Below, in pieces: positions 25,151 through 38,476 of a stretch of DNA of 64,000 nt (position 1 is its first letter; each line of letters opens with the position of its first letter). Origin of the DNA: Rhea pennata (Eukaryota > Chordata > Aves > Rheiformes > Rheidae); assembly GCF_028389875.1 (NCBI RefSeq), contig NC_084669.1, positions 27,702,567 to 27,766,566 of the forward strand, in the 5' to 3' direction. The translations under genes were made by a program, and so were the position numbers. The notes beneath the pieces are model-generated. The model did no database searches, was not told the DNA's origin, and was given only the letters and a program-made list of their open reading frames with translations.

Positions 25151-28100
25151 GATTTTTACTCCTTCAGTTTTAGAAGCTGATGAGATCTTGTATATCTATT
25201 TAGTCTTTTTCCATATGGAAACTGAGGAAACCGATCTTCAGTATATGCTTCACCTGACTGGGACATGTAATTGTCCCATTACTGCAGGAGAACTGCATAG
25301 ACATTTCTTTCTTCTTGTAATGAAGACAACAGTCTTGTGGTTTAAATATAGTATGGACAACTACCAAATATTTGTTTTTGTTATTATTTTATTAATTCAT
25401 TGTTTAATATTTTTATTTTACAAAACTTACTTTCCTCAATGCTATATGACTTGATGTAAAATATCACTATATTCAAGAAAGCAAATTAGAAACAGAAAAA
25501 CTGCTCATTCCAAGTTTCTGGTTTTTATCATTGTCAGAGTACATTTCACCACAATGTCTTTGCATTGGCATTTGAGATTTTAAACTATGTAAAACTATCT
25601 GTTTAAATAAGTTGTATTTTTTCTAGTCCTTAATTATCCGTAGTGTGTCTCCATATGGATCTTCTCTTTTATTTTTTTCAGTTTTGCTGAGCAGCTGTTC
25701 TTGAAAAAGTAGGTTTATAAACTATATTTTCATGTTTGCTTTTTGCTTTTACTAATCGCTTTAAAGGTAAAATGGTGTGATGTATAGCAGTGTAACAAAG
25801 CTTGCCAGCTGCATAATTGTTTATGGTTGGAAATAAACACACTTTTTCATGAAAACTTTCCTATGACAAACTCCTAAAAATGACAAGCAATTCATTTGAA
25901 AGGAGCAATGTTTTATAATGCTGGGGTTTATATTTATGTTGGCTCTGCATTTTCATCCATTGGGCATGATCATTGGCACCGTATTTTGTTGCTGCGCATG
26001 GGAAGTCACGAGTCATCTTTTTGTTGCACCAGCCATTAGCATCTGCATGTTTTATGCCTGCTTTGACTCTTTCTGCAAAAGAAATTCGTGCTGATGTGAT
26101 CGCTGCTGAGTATACGAACTGAGTTAACAGAGAAGTGCATCTAGGTTATTTGTTGCCCATTTATGATGAACTATCAAACCTAAAACCACTGTTTACCGTG
26201 GGAGAGGTCTCAGTGTGTCCATGGTGCATCCAGATGGGATCGGTGGTGAAAAATGTCATTCGCTAATGTAACTGGAAAATCTGTCCATAGAAGGAGAATA
26301 AGAATACATCTGAAATACATAGAACATGCAATAGCATGATGATATTCCTTTGGGAATGAGGCTGCAGATCTTTCCAAAGCCAATACATCGTATTTTCCAT
26401 ATTAAATGCTGAGATGTTAATGTTTCAGATGTGCTTCAAATCTGTCTTGAGTTTGAAAACACTACGCATTTTTACATCTGTTTGACATTTTGTTCTTATT
26501 TTTAATGATTGTAAGGTGGTGACTCCACTAGGGACCTTAGCAGATATTCCATGTTCATGGCAGCAAGAATGAGAGCAACACTGCAGATCAGGAACCAATT
26601 TTTCTTATTGGAATTTAGATAGTAGAAAATTTGGGCCAAGATTTCTATGACTATCAAAAACTTATGGAACAGACAAAGACTAATAACCTGGTTTACTTGG
26701 CTGCTTTCTTAAGCCAGAACAAGGAAATTCAAGAATAGGGCCAAAAATCAGTATCCCATTTTGTTTTTATGTTTGCTGATACAAAAATATTTGACAGCAG
26801 TAGTGTGATGGGTTGTTAGCCTGCAGTTTGTACTTTGCAGCAGAATCCTGGTTCCTCAATGGACTTTTTGTGGTCATTTTTGGCTGTGGCTTTTACTGAC
26901 TCTTTGTAGTTGTTTGCAAAAGAAACAGGGGAAAAGTGGGAGTTTATCTCTCATCTCAGATACCATTTAGTAACATTTTTTTGACCTAAAAATATTACAA
27001 GTTTTTGATCTACCTATGTATTCTTTTAATGCATTTCCAATGTAAGCAATGTCACGCACTGTTGATGTTTGCTACGCAAGTTAGATACAGGTTTAGACAT
27101 AAGATGCATACGTTCTTCTCTTTTTGGAATAGTTATGAGCTACTGTGATATAGGAAATGTTTTGTTTTTCCAATACATGTATGCCTAAGAGAGAACACTC
27201 TTAGGTCACGATTGCTGTCATTTATGCAATAATCCTATTTAGTTCCCAAAACCATGGGCTGTGCTGTAACAAGCTCACGGGGAGCCAGTCTGATCTGATT
27301 CTCATTAGTTGCATTAAACTAACCCGTGTGCATGAGAACTAACATTGTAGGTTTAACTCACTTACGAAATGCCCCAGCTCCCATCAACCCTCTCACCTCA
27401 AAGGAACAGAAAAGCACAAAAGTGTGGAATAGGGACACTTGATGAAACCTTGAATTTGAAGACATAGTCTCTGCACTTTGTGTACAGTAGCTTTAAGATG
27501 TGCTCCTGGCAAAATATTTTAATTCACAAGTGTCAATACAAACAAGTTATAAATGTGTAAATATTTCATTTTTCTTTTTTAGAAGGGAAATGTTATTTGA
27601 AGAATTTTGGAGCCATAAGACCATGCTACAAAAGCTTTCCTTTCTGTCTCTTGTAACATAGACTTTTAAGGATATACCTAATAATCAGTGCTGCTAGTAC
27701 TTGATTCAAATCATAAAAGTCCTCAGTGGAGCAATGGAAGTGTAATAGGAAGCAGCACTGCTGGCATTGCTTACAAGACCACAGAGAAAATGGATGCCAC
27801 TGTCAAAAAGGGGACAACTGCTCAAAAAGCAGCTGTTCCCAAACAGTTTTAAATTTCTTGTGGAAATGAACACAATGCTCACTACAGTGGTGACTGCTGC
27901 TCTAAAACGAGGGCAACAGTTGTTTCACAAGCCCCAGCTAATGAATAACTGCATAGCTTAAATCCAGATTATATTGTGAAAATGGTAAATGACAAGAAAG
28001 CTTAGGTTTCTGTTGATAATGGTGTTGAAATCTCTGACATAATTTAATACGTATATTTTTTTCAGAAGACAGTTTGTTCCAAGTAACACTGAGCCCTTTG

Positions 28101-29158
28101 TGCAGAGAGGCTTATAACATCTGTGTAGCTCCGCCGCAGACCAGGGTTGGTTTCAGCTCTTTTCCAAATCAGTGATCTTCTGCTTAATGCTTCTTTCCCT
28201 CCACAAGTCACTCTCTAAATTCCAAGAATTCCTAGAAGTTTTGCTTTATTTGTTAGGAGAGCTGCAAAAACCTACACTATGGCATCTTATGCTGTATGGA
28301 CTCCTGAAGCATATCTTATTTGTTTCACTGTGGACCACGGAGTAGGACAGTCTAAAGTAACTATGAAGGAATTGTATTATTTTCAGCAAAGTGCTATATT
28401 TATAGCATGAGATTTTTCTGAGTATATTCTCTGAAAATTGGTAGAAAACCAGCAAATGTTTGTAGCAAAGGAAAGTCTGTGCAAAGTTCCTCGGGGAAGG
28501 AGGATTATGTGGCATCACAGTCTTGTATTATCTACAAACATGAAGTGTTTTATCACGGATTAGGAGCCCTAGTTCTTTAGCTTTATAGCAGGATATAATT
28601 ATTATCCCATATCATAATCATTTTCTTCCTGTCACAAGACAGGTGACGGCTGCCAAGAGTATGCTTTGTAAGCACGTGAGAGTGGAAAAGCAGGTGTCTT
28701 GTATACAGTGTAAATCCACTTGTTACTGCTATGAATAACATCAGGGAATGGTCTTCAGCAGCTATTTGCCTTTTTTGAAAAACACAGAATTGCATACAGC
28801 GAACAGTGCTGGATATTTCAAATTCTTTGCAGCACCCACAGAGAACTGGGGCGGTCACTGATTGAGGCTGACGCTCTGGAAGGCCTAGCTGCACAGACAG
28901 CTCTGCCACTTTCTTATTTGCTTGGTTGTGACAGTTTTTCAGTTTGTCCACATGCCACGTTGTCTGCAGCTTTCCTAACAGCTGGCTGGCTACAGCAGCT
29001 TTCAAACTGCTTCAAGATAGGTAATATGACATCAATAATTTAGTCTACATAAAGGAGACTTGCGAAAGAGCAGCTGAGCTGGGCATCCTTCTCGAATGCT
29101 AAATGTCAGGGCTTTAATCATCCAGGCATTCCTAACAATTTTTTTAATTTGTTTTTAG

Positions 29159-29510
29159 GAATGACAATAAAATAAAGAAACAAGATGCCCCAACTCACTG
29201 TGATCTTCGCTGCTGTAAGGATGGGCCTATAAGGAATGGTCATTGGTGGCCTATTGGTCAGCGGCCACCCTCTATCAACCCTGAGAGACTGAAAGATTTT
29301 GGTGAGGAGGACTATCTGAACGGGGACGTGAAGACCTGGGAAATGAAGATAGTGAGCCGTAATGAGGAGTTGCTTGGGGATGCCCTTTCGCGAAACCTGC
29401 AGTCAAGCAGCAGGACCAACTCGTCAAGCTTTAACAAGCTGATTCGATTTGAAGACATTAGTGCAGCAGCTTTCAAAATCCAGTGCGGTGTTCAGAAGAC
29501 GCCCTGCATG
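29159..29510 (+). CDS. Threonine/serine dehydratase-like PLP protein, first recognised coding exon (N-terminal extension and start of core)
   Basis: The exon opens after TTTTTAG, its first base completes a codon begun in an unseen upstream exon, and it ends at CCCTGCATG|GTAGGG in phase 0. An in-frame stop lies a few codons before the acceptor, so the splice is needed. It gives 117 residues. About 90 form an extension not found in bacterial TdcB/IlvA, with CDLRCC, GHWWPIGQRPPS and a serine-rich stretch. Then LIRFEDISAAAFKIQCGVQK-TPC aligns with the family start (DIxxAxxRIxxxxxxTP). If the missing exon ended in AT, this exon would begin with a split ATG. Methionines inside it near 29328 and 29343 are fallback starts. 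Confidence 0.8.
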
Positions 29511-32500
29511 GTAGGGAATTTTATAGATTGTCATTCTCTAAATCTTTCCCCCCCCCCTTTTTTTTTTAATAAAAGTTAATTAGAAATGACCAAGGAGTAT
29601 GTGTTAGTTGGAGTAGCTATGTCTGCATAAGATGACTGACGTTCATATTAGTTGTCGTCATCTGTCAATAATCATTTTCTTCTTATCTGTTCCACTAATG
29701 TAAATCCTCAAGTATTGCAGTGACCTGTAAACAAAGGATAAATGACATTAGCCATAGACTTAATGCACTGTGGTATTATGTACACTTGCTACAAGGCATG
29801 TGTGCTGAAACCCACAGGCCATCGGTGCTGGGGTAAGCAGTCTTGTGGGAGTGTCTCATTTGGAAACCAGTCCACGTATTTTGAACATAGCAGACCGTCT
29901 CTCCTAGCTGGCAAAGCATGCAAGGTGGGATACGTTCTGCGACTGAGTGTCTTTTTGAGAAAACAAGGACTTCAAAGTATATACACGTGACTGAGACACC
30001 CCTACTGTAAATGTGCAAGTATTTGATAGAGAAGTACAGTGCCTTAAGTTATTTAATTCATGGTGTATCTCTGCTGCTGGGAGCTCTTCGTGAAGCCTCT
30101 TGCGGGCACTCCCTGGCTAATCTCCTCTTTTCCCTGCAGAGGGTGAAGGGAGTCGTTGCCAGACCGGGTACAGAGCCGCAGCCTGAGAAGCACTCTTTCG
30201 AGGGGTCCATCTCTGTCCCTGACCCTGGAGGGTCCCATTAGCCTCCCTGACTGCAGATTTTCTTTCTGGCCTGCACAGGGAGAGGACCTTGGTGTCTGAG
30301 CCACTTGGTGAAGTTGCCTTGTGTCCACACTACTTGGGACTAATCCCCGCCGGAGCAGATTGGCTGGGTCAGCAACGCACAGCCATTGCCCAGGTTCCCA
30401 GATGGTGCCCGCTGGCCTAGAGACACTGTGGTTTGTTTTGGTGGTTTATCAGTTCAGCGTTCCCAAAATAAGGCTAGCTGTGGGGTTTTTTTTAGCATAA
30501 TACTGCGTTATGACACAGGGCACCGTGTGAGCATGTCTGGGGCTGTAAGACGGCACAAAAAGCTTGCTGGATAGTGTTGGCTGTAGTGCAGGCAGTCAAA
30601 TTCGATGCCTTATGCATTCATAGTACTTGTTTGGAGTGCCTAAGCGTAAACGATCCTGCCAGCCGTACTGGCTTTCCTTCCAGAGCGGGAAAGTCAGCTT
30701 GCTCGAGGAGGCAGTGTGGGAGTGCACAAACCTGTGTGCAGCATGGGTGGTGAAGGGAGGAAAGAGGGAGCACACCCGACTGGCCCTCTCATCGCGCTTT
30801 GCATCTCTTGTCACCAAAGTCCACTGGCTGTGTTATGCCTGCGAGCACACACAGTGCCCTAGACAGAAGTGTTTGTGTTTTGTTTGCATGGAGAGACTAT
30901 CCCAGGAAGAGAAGATGCGCATTTATATTGCAGCTTGCGAGCTGGGGACTGTGAGCACTGCTCTTTTTTTGGCAGTTGGTAACTCTAATCATACTTGTTA
31001 GTTGGGTGTAATACTGCTTTATGAAGGCAGCTCGGTGGCAGGGAGAGGGAGGCTTGATTTGCAAAGCAGACTGAGCTAGCTTTGGACCCCCGATAGCCTC
31101 GATCAGCCCTTCCCTACAGCTCACGGCCATGTGCACGTCTGCCGAGGACCTGTAGGATACTGCCTCTGTGAGCTGGGCAGTGCGAAACTGTGGGCGCCTT
31201 GGCCAGGTGGGTCATTGCAGGACCTCGCTCGCACCCTCCTCTCTCAGGATCCTCTCTGATCCTCTCGCTCAGAAGGATCAGGCCAACAGTTCAAAATTAG
31301 TAGCATCTGTATCTCAGACCAATCCCACAAGCCTTCTGCTTGCTCACAAAGTATTGCTGCTGCTCTGAAACTGAACCAACCAACACATCCTAATTTGGGA
31401 AGAGGTGAGACTGCATCTTGGAGTCCCTCTTCCTCTCCTGCAGATATCCACATAACATGAAAATTTTCATAAACTGGTCATGCTGCTTATGAGTAGTTAA
31501 ATTCTCTCTGGACAGTTCACACCATTTGTTTTTAGGCAGCATTGCCCCTTAGCTTAAACAACTCTTTCCTCTTGAGTGTCCCTGACAGATTAATGCTGCA
31601 CAGTTTCATCCCTTTTTTGCTTTCACTGTGCCAAGCTAAACAAGCTAACTTTCTTTAGCCTCCTTTTGTGAAATAAGCTCTTAGGATGATTGTGCTAGTG
31701 GAAAAACTATCTCCTCATTTGTTTTAGTGTGAAAATAGCCTGTGGCTACTGTTATTCAAAGTAATATTCATGTGGAAGTCATTAGTATGTTTTGTGCGTT
31801 GATTCTAAAGGAAAATATTTAAAGCACAATGTGATACCCAAGAAAACATAGATAATTTTTATTTTACCTCCACATAAGTGAGAAGTAAGACCCTCTTTCA
31901 GATAAGCCTGTTTGGATAAAAAAGCAAGCGTGACTAAAAAGAACTTTCAGTTATTGAATGAATTTTTGCAGTTCGCAATTTGATTCCTAATCTTCAGGTA
32001 AGACCACGGGTGAAGCGCCCTGCTGGATCGCTGTGCAGGAGCACGCCTGAAGCCGAGACATGGCACAACGAGTGATGGTAACAGAGCCGGCAGAGGCCGT
32101 GGCTATAGGAAAACAAGGATTTTAGCATTAAATCAAACACTTGCTTTGGCTGCCAAAGTAGTGGCTTTAAATGTTGTTTTGTGCTAGCTTTACGGATGCC
32201 ACGTGGAGACTGCACTGTGTTGTGCTGTACGTTAGACGAGGTACCTGCAGTGCCTAGACAGGATCAAGGTGACAAAAGGAGAAAGTTACAGGGAGGTTCA
32301 CCGAGTCTTACAAGGTCGCACGTCAGGTCGGTGCGGCTGAAGATAGCACCAACACCTCCTCTCCTGCTACTCTTAGGAGCAATTGCTAAATTTAGGCCAG
32401 ATGAAAAAGCCTCAGTAAAAGGAATTACTTGAAGCAGAAAAGGATAACGTAAAGAGTTAAATTATTAAGTGTCAAAACTAAAAAAAAGAACTACCTGAAG

Positions 32501-33975
32501 TACACCATTTCTATGGTAAAGAGTGACGTCAAGAGGAATATTTTTAAATGTAGGAGCCTTAGTACCTTCACAAAGTCACAGGATTAGTCTCCTTAAAGCA
32601 ATTTGTCGTTGTCCACTATAGAATCCCAGATACTCTACAAAAGCAAATATGACAAAACTAATACCAAGGATGAGTAAAATAGTACTTATTTTCCAGTGGC
32701 CTTGTTCTATTTTTGCTTAGGTATTCTTCACAGTTTAGGCTGTTTAGGATAGAAACCGTTATCCTATTAGTTTTCTAAGAACTTTCCACGCTTTCAGTTC
32801 TGCAGCCAGATTTTCACAGTAAGTGAAAATCTATGCTCCTGTGCTCGCTGGATTTTCAGAAACAACCTAGAGAATCTGGCCCCACCTATAGGTGAAGTTA
32901 ATAAATGTTTGTAAGTCCACTAAAATGCCTGGAAATATTCATTTGAAGTATTTAGTTTAATTGTATATTTGTATTTCACAAGTATTTGTATGACCCTTGC
33001 ATACTTTTTGAGAGAAATATTTAAAGCATCTTGCCATGCCATCTTTTAATCTATCTCTTTTTGCGACTTGTCGTAAACAGAGGCTTGGTTCCCTAACTCC
33101 ACGAGTCTCCACTCCCATTTGTAGCCAAAGGAAGTTGGGTTCCCGGTCCATAAGGTTGCTGTGTCTCTAGTTCGTAAGAGGTTTTGTTTAAAACTCATGT
33201 TTCAGATAGTATGGTAGTAGGAAACGAATACGACAATGTTTGTGGTGACTGTTGTACTGTAAGAAATGATAAAGGTTTGTCACGGGCAGAAAATTCATGC
33301 ATTTGGACATTGCATCACATGTGCTCTGCTTGCCAATCCTCTCGGCTCAGGGATCCTTTCTGTTCTAAACGCTAAACATTTTCAAACAGCTGCTGCTTAC
33401 GTTCGAAATCCTGGGAAATATTTCTTGTTATTTCCATTAGTCTTCAAATGAGAAATGGTTTTGCTAATGTTATACCAGCCTTAAGGTGCAAAATGGACAA
33501 TAGACAGCAGCAAACCAGTGGCTGAAACACAAGCAGAATCGTGTGACAAAGTGAGATTTTAAAAAAAGAATTTTTAACTGCTTTTGCATCTATTGGGAGA
33601 TAACCTTGTTTCTGGGCTATTCACTTTCCAGTTCTGGCAAGTGCTAAAATATCAGACCATAGAGTGGTTTCTGAAATAATTGAAAATGCTTATTTTTATA
33701 TCTAATTTTGATTGCTAAGATCAAAACTAGTGTTATTTTCAGAATGCATAATGACATGGGGCACATATTTCACTACTGCAGGTTTGAAAATGGCTTCTGT
33801 AAACCACAGGAACTGGAAGGTCGTAGCATGCTGTCACATATTTCCGAAGATATGGGTCATATATTCTGTGGAGCTCATAGCAGCCGTATGCTTGTCTAAC
33901 TAATGAGCTGATGGGGTGTGCAGGAATGTTTTTGCATTTTAAATACATCACGGCAATAATATTTCTATACTCCAG
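29511..33975 (+). other. Intron 1 of the recognised gene model
   Basis: About 4.5 kb of intronic DNA with no recognised gene or clear transposon. There is a C8-T8 run just after the donor (about 29548-29568) and a few short unrecognised open frames. Confidence 0.7.
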
Positions 33976-34092
33976 TATTCCAGGATGTCAAAGCAGTATG
34001 GAGTAGACATCTACCTAAAGAAAGAGTTCCTCCAGTACACAGGATCTGTGAAGGAGCGAGGCGTTCTCTATCTTCTGACATCGTTGCCTCAG
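33976..34092 (+). CDS. Dehydratase-like PLP protein, exon carrying the Schiff-base lysine
   Basis: Exactly 39 codons, phase 0 at both ends, between TATACTCCAG and GTATGA. It encodes SKQYGVDIYLKKEFLQYTGS followed by VKERG, matching the family pattern LKxExxQxTGSFKxRG. Lys143 (34051-34053; counting from the first complete codon of the first recognised exon) is the expected PLP Schiff-base lysine. Most relatives have Phe before it and Ala after RG. Here both are Val. Confidence 0.92.
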
Positions 34093-34995
34093 GTATGACA
34101 AAATGTTTACGTACAAAAAGAGAGAGATCTCTTCTGCTTCAGAGTTGAGCAGAAGTAAAGCTAATCTTACCTATAATGTCCATAGATTTCCTGTATTCCT
34201 TCACTTTTAACCACTGTGCTAAGTACCTAAGTCTACAAATACCTGAATGTAAAATATTTTACTTCTTTATCTATGCTTAAGAAATCTGCTGGATTTTTTT
34301 GGTGACATGCTTAAAAAATATTTGAAAGAGGGGTTGGTAAAATGTAAACTTCGTTATTTTTCTGTGACATTTGGATGAATGTAATTTTATATGTATTATG
34401 GTTCTGACATGTTGAAGTGATGATGAAATCAAGTCACAATAATGATGAGATGAATCTAGATCACTGATGGATTTTGTAATGAATTTCAATATCATTACAT
34501 GACTATCTTCTTCTTCATTTGTTATAGGAGATTGCTGAGTGTCTGCAATAGTAATAACTATAGTTGGCATGATACACAGTTCAGAAACATTGGTTATTCC
34601 TGCACTTTTGCAATAATATGAGTAATAAATAATAATTCCTTCTATTACAAGGAACCCTGAAATGAAATTATTTCCTACAGTCAGGGAAGAAGGACCAGAC
34701 ACTGTTTCTTTTGGAATTAGCTGGAATTTTGCAACTAATTCCAGAAGAACAAGAATTGAACCCAGAGAAGTAAAGGAACAGAAATTGAATTTATACTGTC
34801 TTAGCTCTGTGTGTAGGTCCTAAGATCACGAAGCTATGCATATACTAAATCATAATATCACGATACGGTCAGGTTGTACAGGAAAAGAAGGCTAAAAGTG
34901 TAGTAGGAGGAGATCAGAACACCGGAATGATCCGTGATGATGTGGGACCAGTTTGTGACACTACGTAACGTACAATAAGTAAACCTGTTTTGTAG

Positions 34996-35237
34996 GATCA
35001 GCAAAGAAAGGGGGTGATCGTGGCTTCGGACAGTAACTTCTCCATGGCTGTCGCTTACCATGCCTCAGAGCTCCGTATTCCAGCGTTTGTCATCGTATCA
35101 ACCAGCACTTCCCCTGCCAGAGTGAAAATGTGCCGTGAGTACGGTGCCATGGTCATCTCCTACGGCACCACAGCCAAGGATTCCCAGACACATGCAAGAA
35201 GGTTGGCGCAGGAGAACAGCTATCTCTACCTTGAAGA
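34996..35237 (+). CDS. Dehydratase-like PLP protein, exon with the asparagine-loop region
   Basis: Begins after GTTTTGTAG and ends at TTGAAGA|GTAAGT in phase 2. It encodes GVIVASDSNFSMAVAYHASE, which aligns with the PLP-binding asparagine loop (SAGNHAQGVAYAA). Asn170 (35035-35037) is kept but its neighbours are changed: A-G-N-H has become D-S-N-F. The rest, IPAFVIV, KMCREYGAMVISYG and HARRLAQENSYLYLEE, follows the small-domain pattern of the family (KxxxxxxxGAxVxxxG). Confidence 0.92.
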
Positions 35238-35453
35238 GTAAGTGGGAAGTTAGACTGATTAGAAAGATTAGGTTAGATTAGAAAACTGCACAGCTCTGCA
35301 GAAACAGTTACTTCGCTGAGTTGTCACAAAGTTAAGATTTGATCCAAGGTCATCAAAAGCTTCCTCTAACTTGGAGTATGCACAGTTGTATGTTTTCAGG
35401 TCCGAATCATGAACCTCTCTGTAAGAGTTTGGGATGGAAACCAAAATGAAACA

Positions 35454-35478
35454 CCCTCCCCACCCTCCCCCTCCCCCC
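35454..35478 (-). repeat. C-rich tract able to form a G-quadruplex on the minus strand
   Basis: CCCTCCCCACCCTCCCCCTC is followed by CCCCC. Five runs of three or more C are separated by one or two bases, and the minus strand carries the matching G runs. It lies about 215 bases downstream of a donor site. Confidence 0.6.
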
Positions 35479-36204
35479 GATTAGACAAATGTCCCGACTG
35501 GGAATGATGCGGGCTGGTGCGATCCTGCGCACCACGTTAGCTCTTCGCGAAACCTCGTCAGCGTGCTTTTAGGCTAGCATTCATTTTTGGTCTCTCTGTT
35601 TGGAGCAGGGTAGTTAAAAGTTAACCTTTAATGCACAGAGTTCAGTGACGTAATGTAAGGCAAGGAACGATTAACGTTGTAAAGGTTTTCACGTATCTGG
35701 CATGACTGACAAAACTGGGATTCCAGCTTGAAAGAAGGTGATTAAGAGGTGACTTCAGTCATGTGTTTAAAGCAGCTAAGGATGACTACAAATTAAAGCT
35801 TGTGAACTGCCTGAGATCATTGAGTAAGCTGGATCTAATAGAAAGATGTTTAGAACAAGAAAAGACAGGCAAAAATATTTAGAACTGCTCTGCTTTCCAA
35901 GTGCCCTTTTACGCACTATGCTTGGTTTTACCACTGAATTTTAAACACCTTTAGACTCCCAGACAGCTTTCCATAACCTTGTGTTTTCAAAATAGCCATG
36001 AGCTGGTTTTGAACAGGTGTGTTGAGAGCCAGCTTGTGTTTCATCACCTACCACATTTACGCATTAGAGCTGCATTACCTTACTGTAATTCCATGTTTAA
36101 TCTTCCCTTGCTTCCCCCAAAAAATCTTTATTTTACAGAAGGCAGATTTCCTAGGTTCATAAACTCCAGGGACAAAGCACTCTGATTTACTAAAGTCCAG
36201 GCTA

Positions 36205-36205
<1 letters not shown>

Positions 36206-36238
<33 letters not shown>
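36206..36238. repeat. Poly-A run (33)
   Basis: Uninterrupted A tract in intron 3. No retrotransposon body is recognisable upstream. Confidence 0.9.
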
Positions 36239-36240
<2 letters not shown>

Positions 36241-38476
36241 AAAAAGATGTTCAGTCCATTGCTGTGTTTGATTAAAACCTGTCTTCAGACACAGTTCTTC
36301 ACGTTCAGGGCAGAGGAGAGCACTATCACATGTGCGAACCTTTTCTTAACAAGATGCCTGAAACATGATTGCTCAGGTATAGATTGGGAGAGGCTTCTCA
36401 GAGAGAGGTTTGTGTATGTGTACAGCCAGTCTTCTGGCATGTGTGTATGCACCACACTTTGATCTGATTTGACCTGTGCTTTAGAAGGGAACTTCTGAAA
36501 TGAAAATGTATTTTATTTTATTTCATTTTGTTTGGAATCATGGCCTGGCCTGTTTGTAGCTTGCCTAAAATCTTCAATGCTTTGATCCTTAGTGGGTGGA
36601 AAAATCACAGTAATGCTTTTCCAAACATCAGAGGTATTCCCAGGCAATAAACCTGCAGTGTTTTGGGGTTGTTCTTGTATTAATTACTCAATGGATACAA
36701 GGGGAAAAAAAAGTAAGAAGTGAAAGATCAAAACAATTGGAAGGATTCAAATCTCTGTCCTGTTGCAAGCTAGCACGGATGAAATCCCAGAGCTGAAGCT
36801 TATCTGTTAATCGCACTGGTGCCAATGTTGTTCAGATAGAAAAAGGTGGTTTCATGGCATCTCTGGATTTCCTCACCCAACAGTTCATTCTCTCGTTTCT
36901 GAAGAAGACACTCCGTGACTGACTCCTGGCTCACCCGGAGCGTGTCGTGTCCTGCAGTTGGGTGTGTCGGTCTCGGTGCTCCCTCCCCTGAGTGCCCGGA
37001 CTTTTCTTGGGTAACCCCGTACCCAAACTCTGATCAGACCTGTCCCTTACTCACACGTGATCCGATTAGTCGCAAACCTGCCCAGCTGGTACCTTAAATT
37101 AGGAGAACCGAACCTAAGCAGCTATGTCACGTCAAACTTCGACTGGAGACGGGGGACTCGAGACCCATCTTCGATTGCTGATCGGTTACTGATTTAGAAA
37201 GCAACTGGCGAGCTTTCTCACTCCGACTCGGAAACGCTAGTTTAAATATACAGACTTCATTCCTCCTTCTTCCTGCTTTCTTCTTCCCTCATTCCTTACA
37301 TTTTCTTTAATGGCAAATGATAGTGAAAGAGAGATGTTTGCTTTTACCAAGCAAAAGTAACTGGTAAATAGTGCAAATAAAATATCTCACTTTATTATAA
37401 AAGGCTGAAGACTAATCAAAGCAGAATGTATGGGCACCCAGAGGTCATATATTTTTCATTCTTATATCATTCTACATTTACATCTTTGCTCACTTCTAAA
37501 TAAAATCCAAAACAGCTTTTAGAAATAGATACAAGTCAACCGTTTGACTGACTATACAGTGGACTTTTCTACGATCTTTTTTTACTGTTTGTCCCTATTC
37601 TGCTTATTAAATTGCTTGTGCCTTAAAGTGTTTTACCAGTAAGTATTTTGGCAGACTAAATGCTTCTCTTATCCTTCCGTGAGGTCTTCCAAAGTAATGT
37701 GAAGGTATCAGACATTGGCCGTGCACTGTGGAAAGACTTAACTCTGCGCTACTCTGTTTGGTATCTACGAGGGTGAACCCAGGGCTTAAATTTAATGAAA
37801 ATTCCTTTTTATCAGGAACACTAAATTCCACTTGTAAATAAAGAGAGAAGATCTTTCCAGTCTCTGCTTTTTTGTTTTGACTACAACATTTAAAATTCAC
37901 AAAGCTTGAGGAAGTAATGGCAATAGAAGAAGGACTTTTGTCCTTTTTAGATCTGTACATGCATGGGTGCATTTACATGCATTAAATGATAGGAGCAACA
38001 GCAAGGATGCGTGCTCTCAGCCTGCTGGCTGTTTGGGCTGCTGGCCCGATCCGGGCCAGATGGGCCCTGAATTCTCGTTGATTACTGATTTCCGCTTTAA
38101 TCCCAGCGCCCCCTCCTGCATGAAAACTCGCTGTCCTGTCAAGCCCAGATGATTGCCAAGTCAGGTATCTTGAAATGCTTGCTGACTTGCTTGTAACCGA
38201 AGGATTTTGTGCCTTCCTTTTTCATAGGATTTTTGCTCTGGCATCAAGTCATGTTTGCAATTTGGTTCTGCACTACTTTGGAAAGAATCAGAACCAAAGC
38301 GTGGGATGGTCTGTTTGACGGCAGCGACCTGTTGTTTTGTCTCCTGGCCTAATTGTGCTGGTGCTTTACGCTCACATATAGCTGTTCTGCTGAAGCACAT
38401 CTTGAAAGTAGCGGTCTGAATTATTGCTGCATTGACCGATGTGAACTCTGCTGAGCCGTGTCTTTCCTTCCCGCAG

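Larger units (their letters stand above)
6200..29158. other. Long non-coding interval upstream of the dehydratase-like gene
   Basis: About 23 kb with no recognisable coding exon. The open frames are short and show no domain. The interval holds MIR and CR1-type fossils, poly-T runs, a pentanucleotide microsatellite, a 26-bp tandem duplication and CpG-rich patches near 13.64-13.86 kb and 18.52-18.62 kb. The first recognised exon of the plus-strand gene begins in phase 2, so at least one more 5' exon is expected upstream, most likely in this interval. Confidence 0.6.
35238..38476 (+). other. Intron 3 of the gene model
   Basis: About 3.2 kb. The join LEE|EDSAV aligns with the family length without a gap, so no exon seems to be missing here. 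It contains a C-rich tract and a 33-base poly-A run. Confidence 0.7.

Noticed and set aside
27767..27961. Plus-strand frame near AAAATGGATGCCACTGTCAA, considered as a processed pseudogene or upstream exon
   Set aside because: The text looks protein-like in two different frames, but I could not match a family, and no donor with the needed phase follows.
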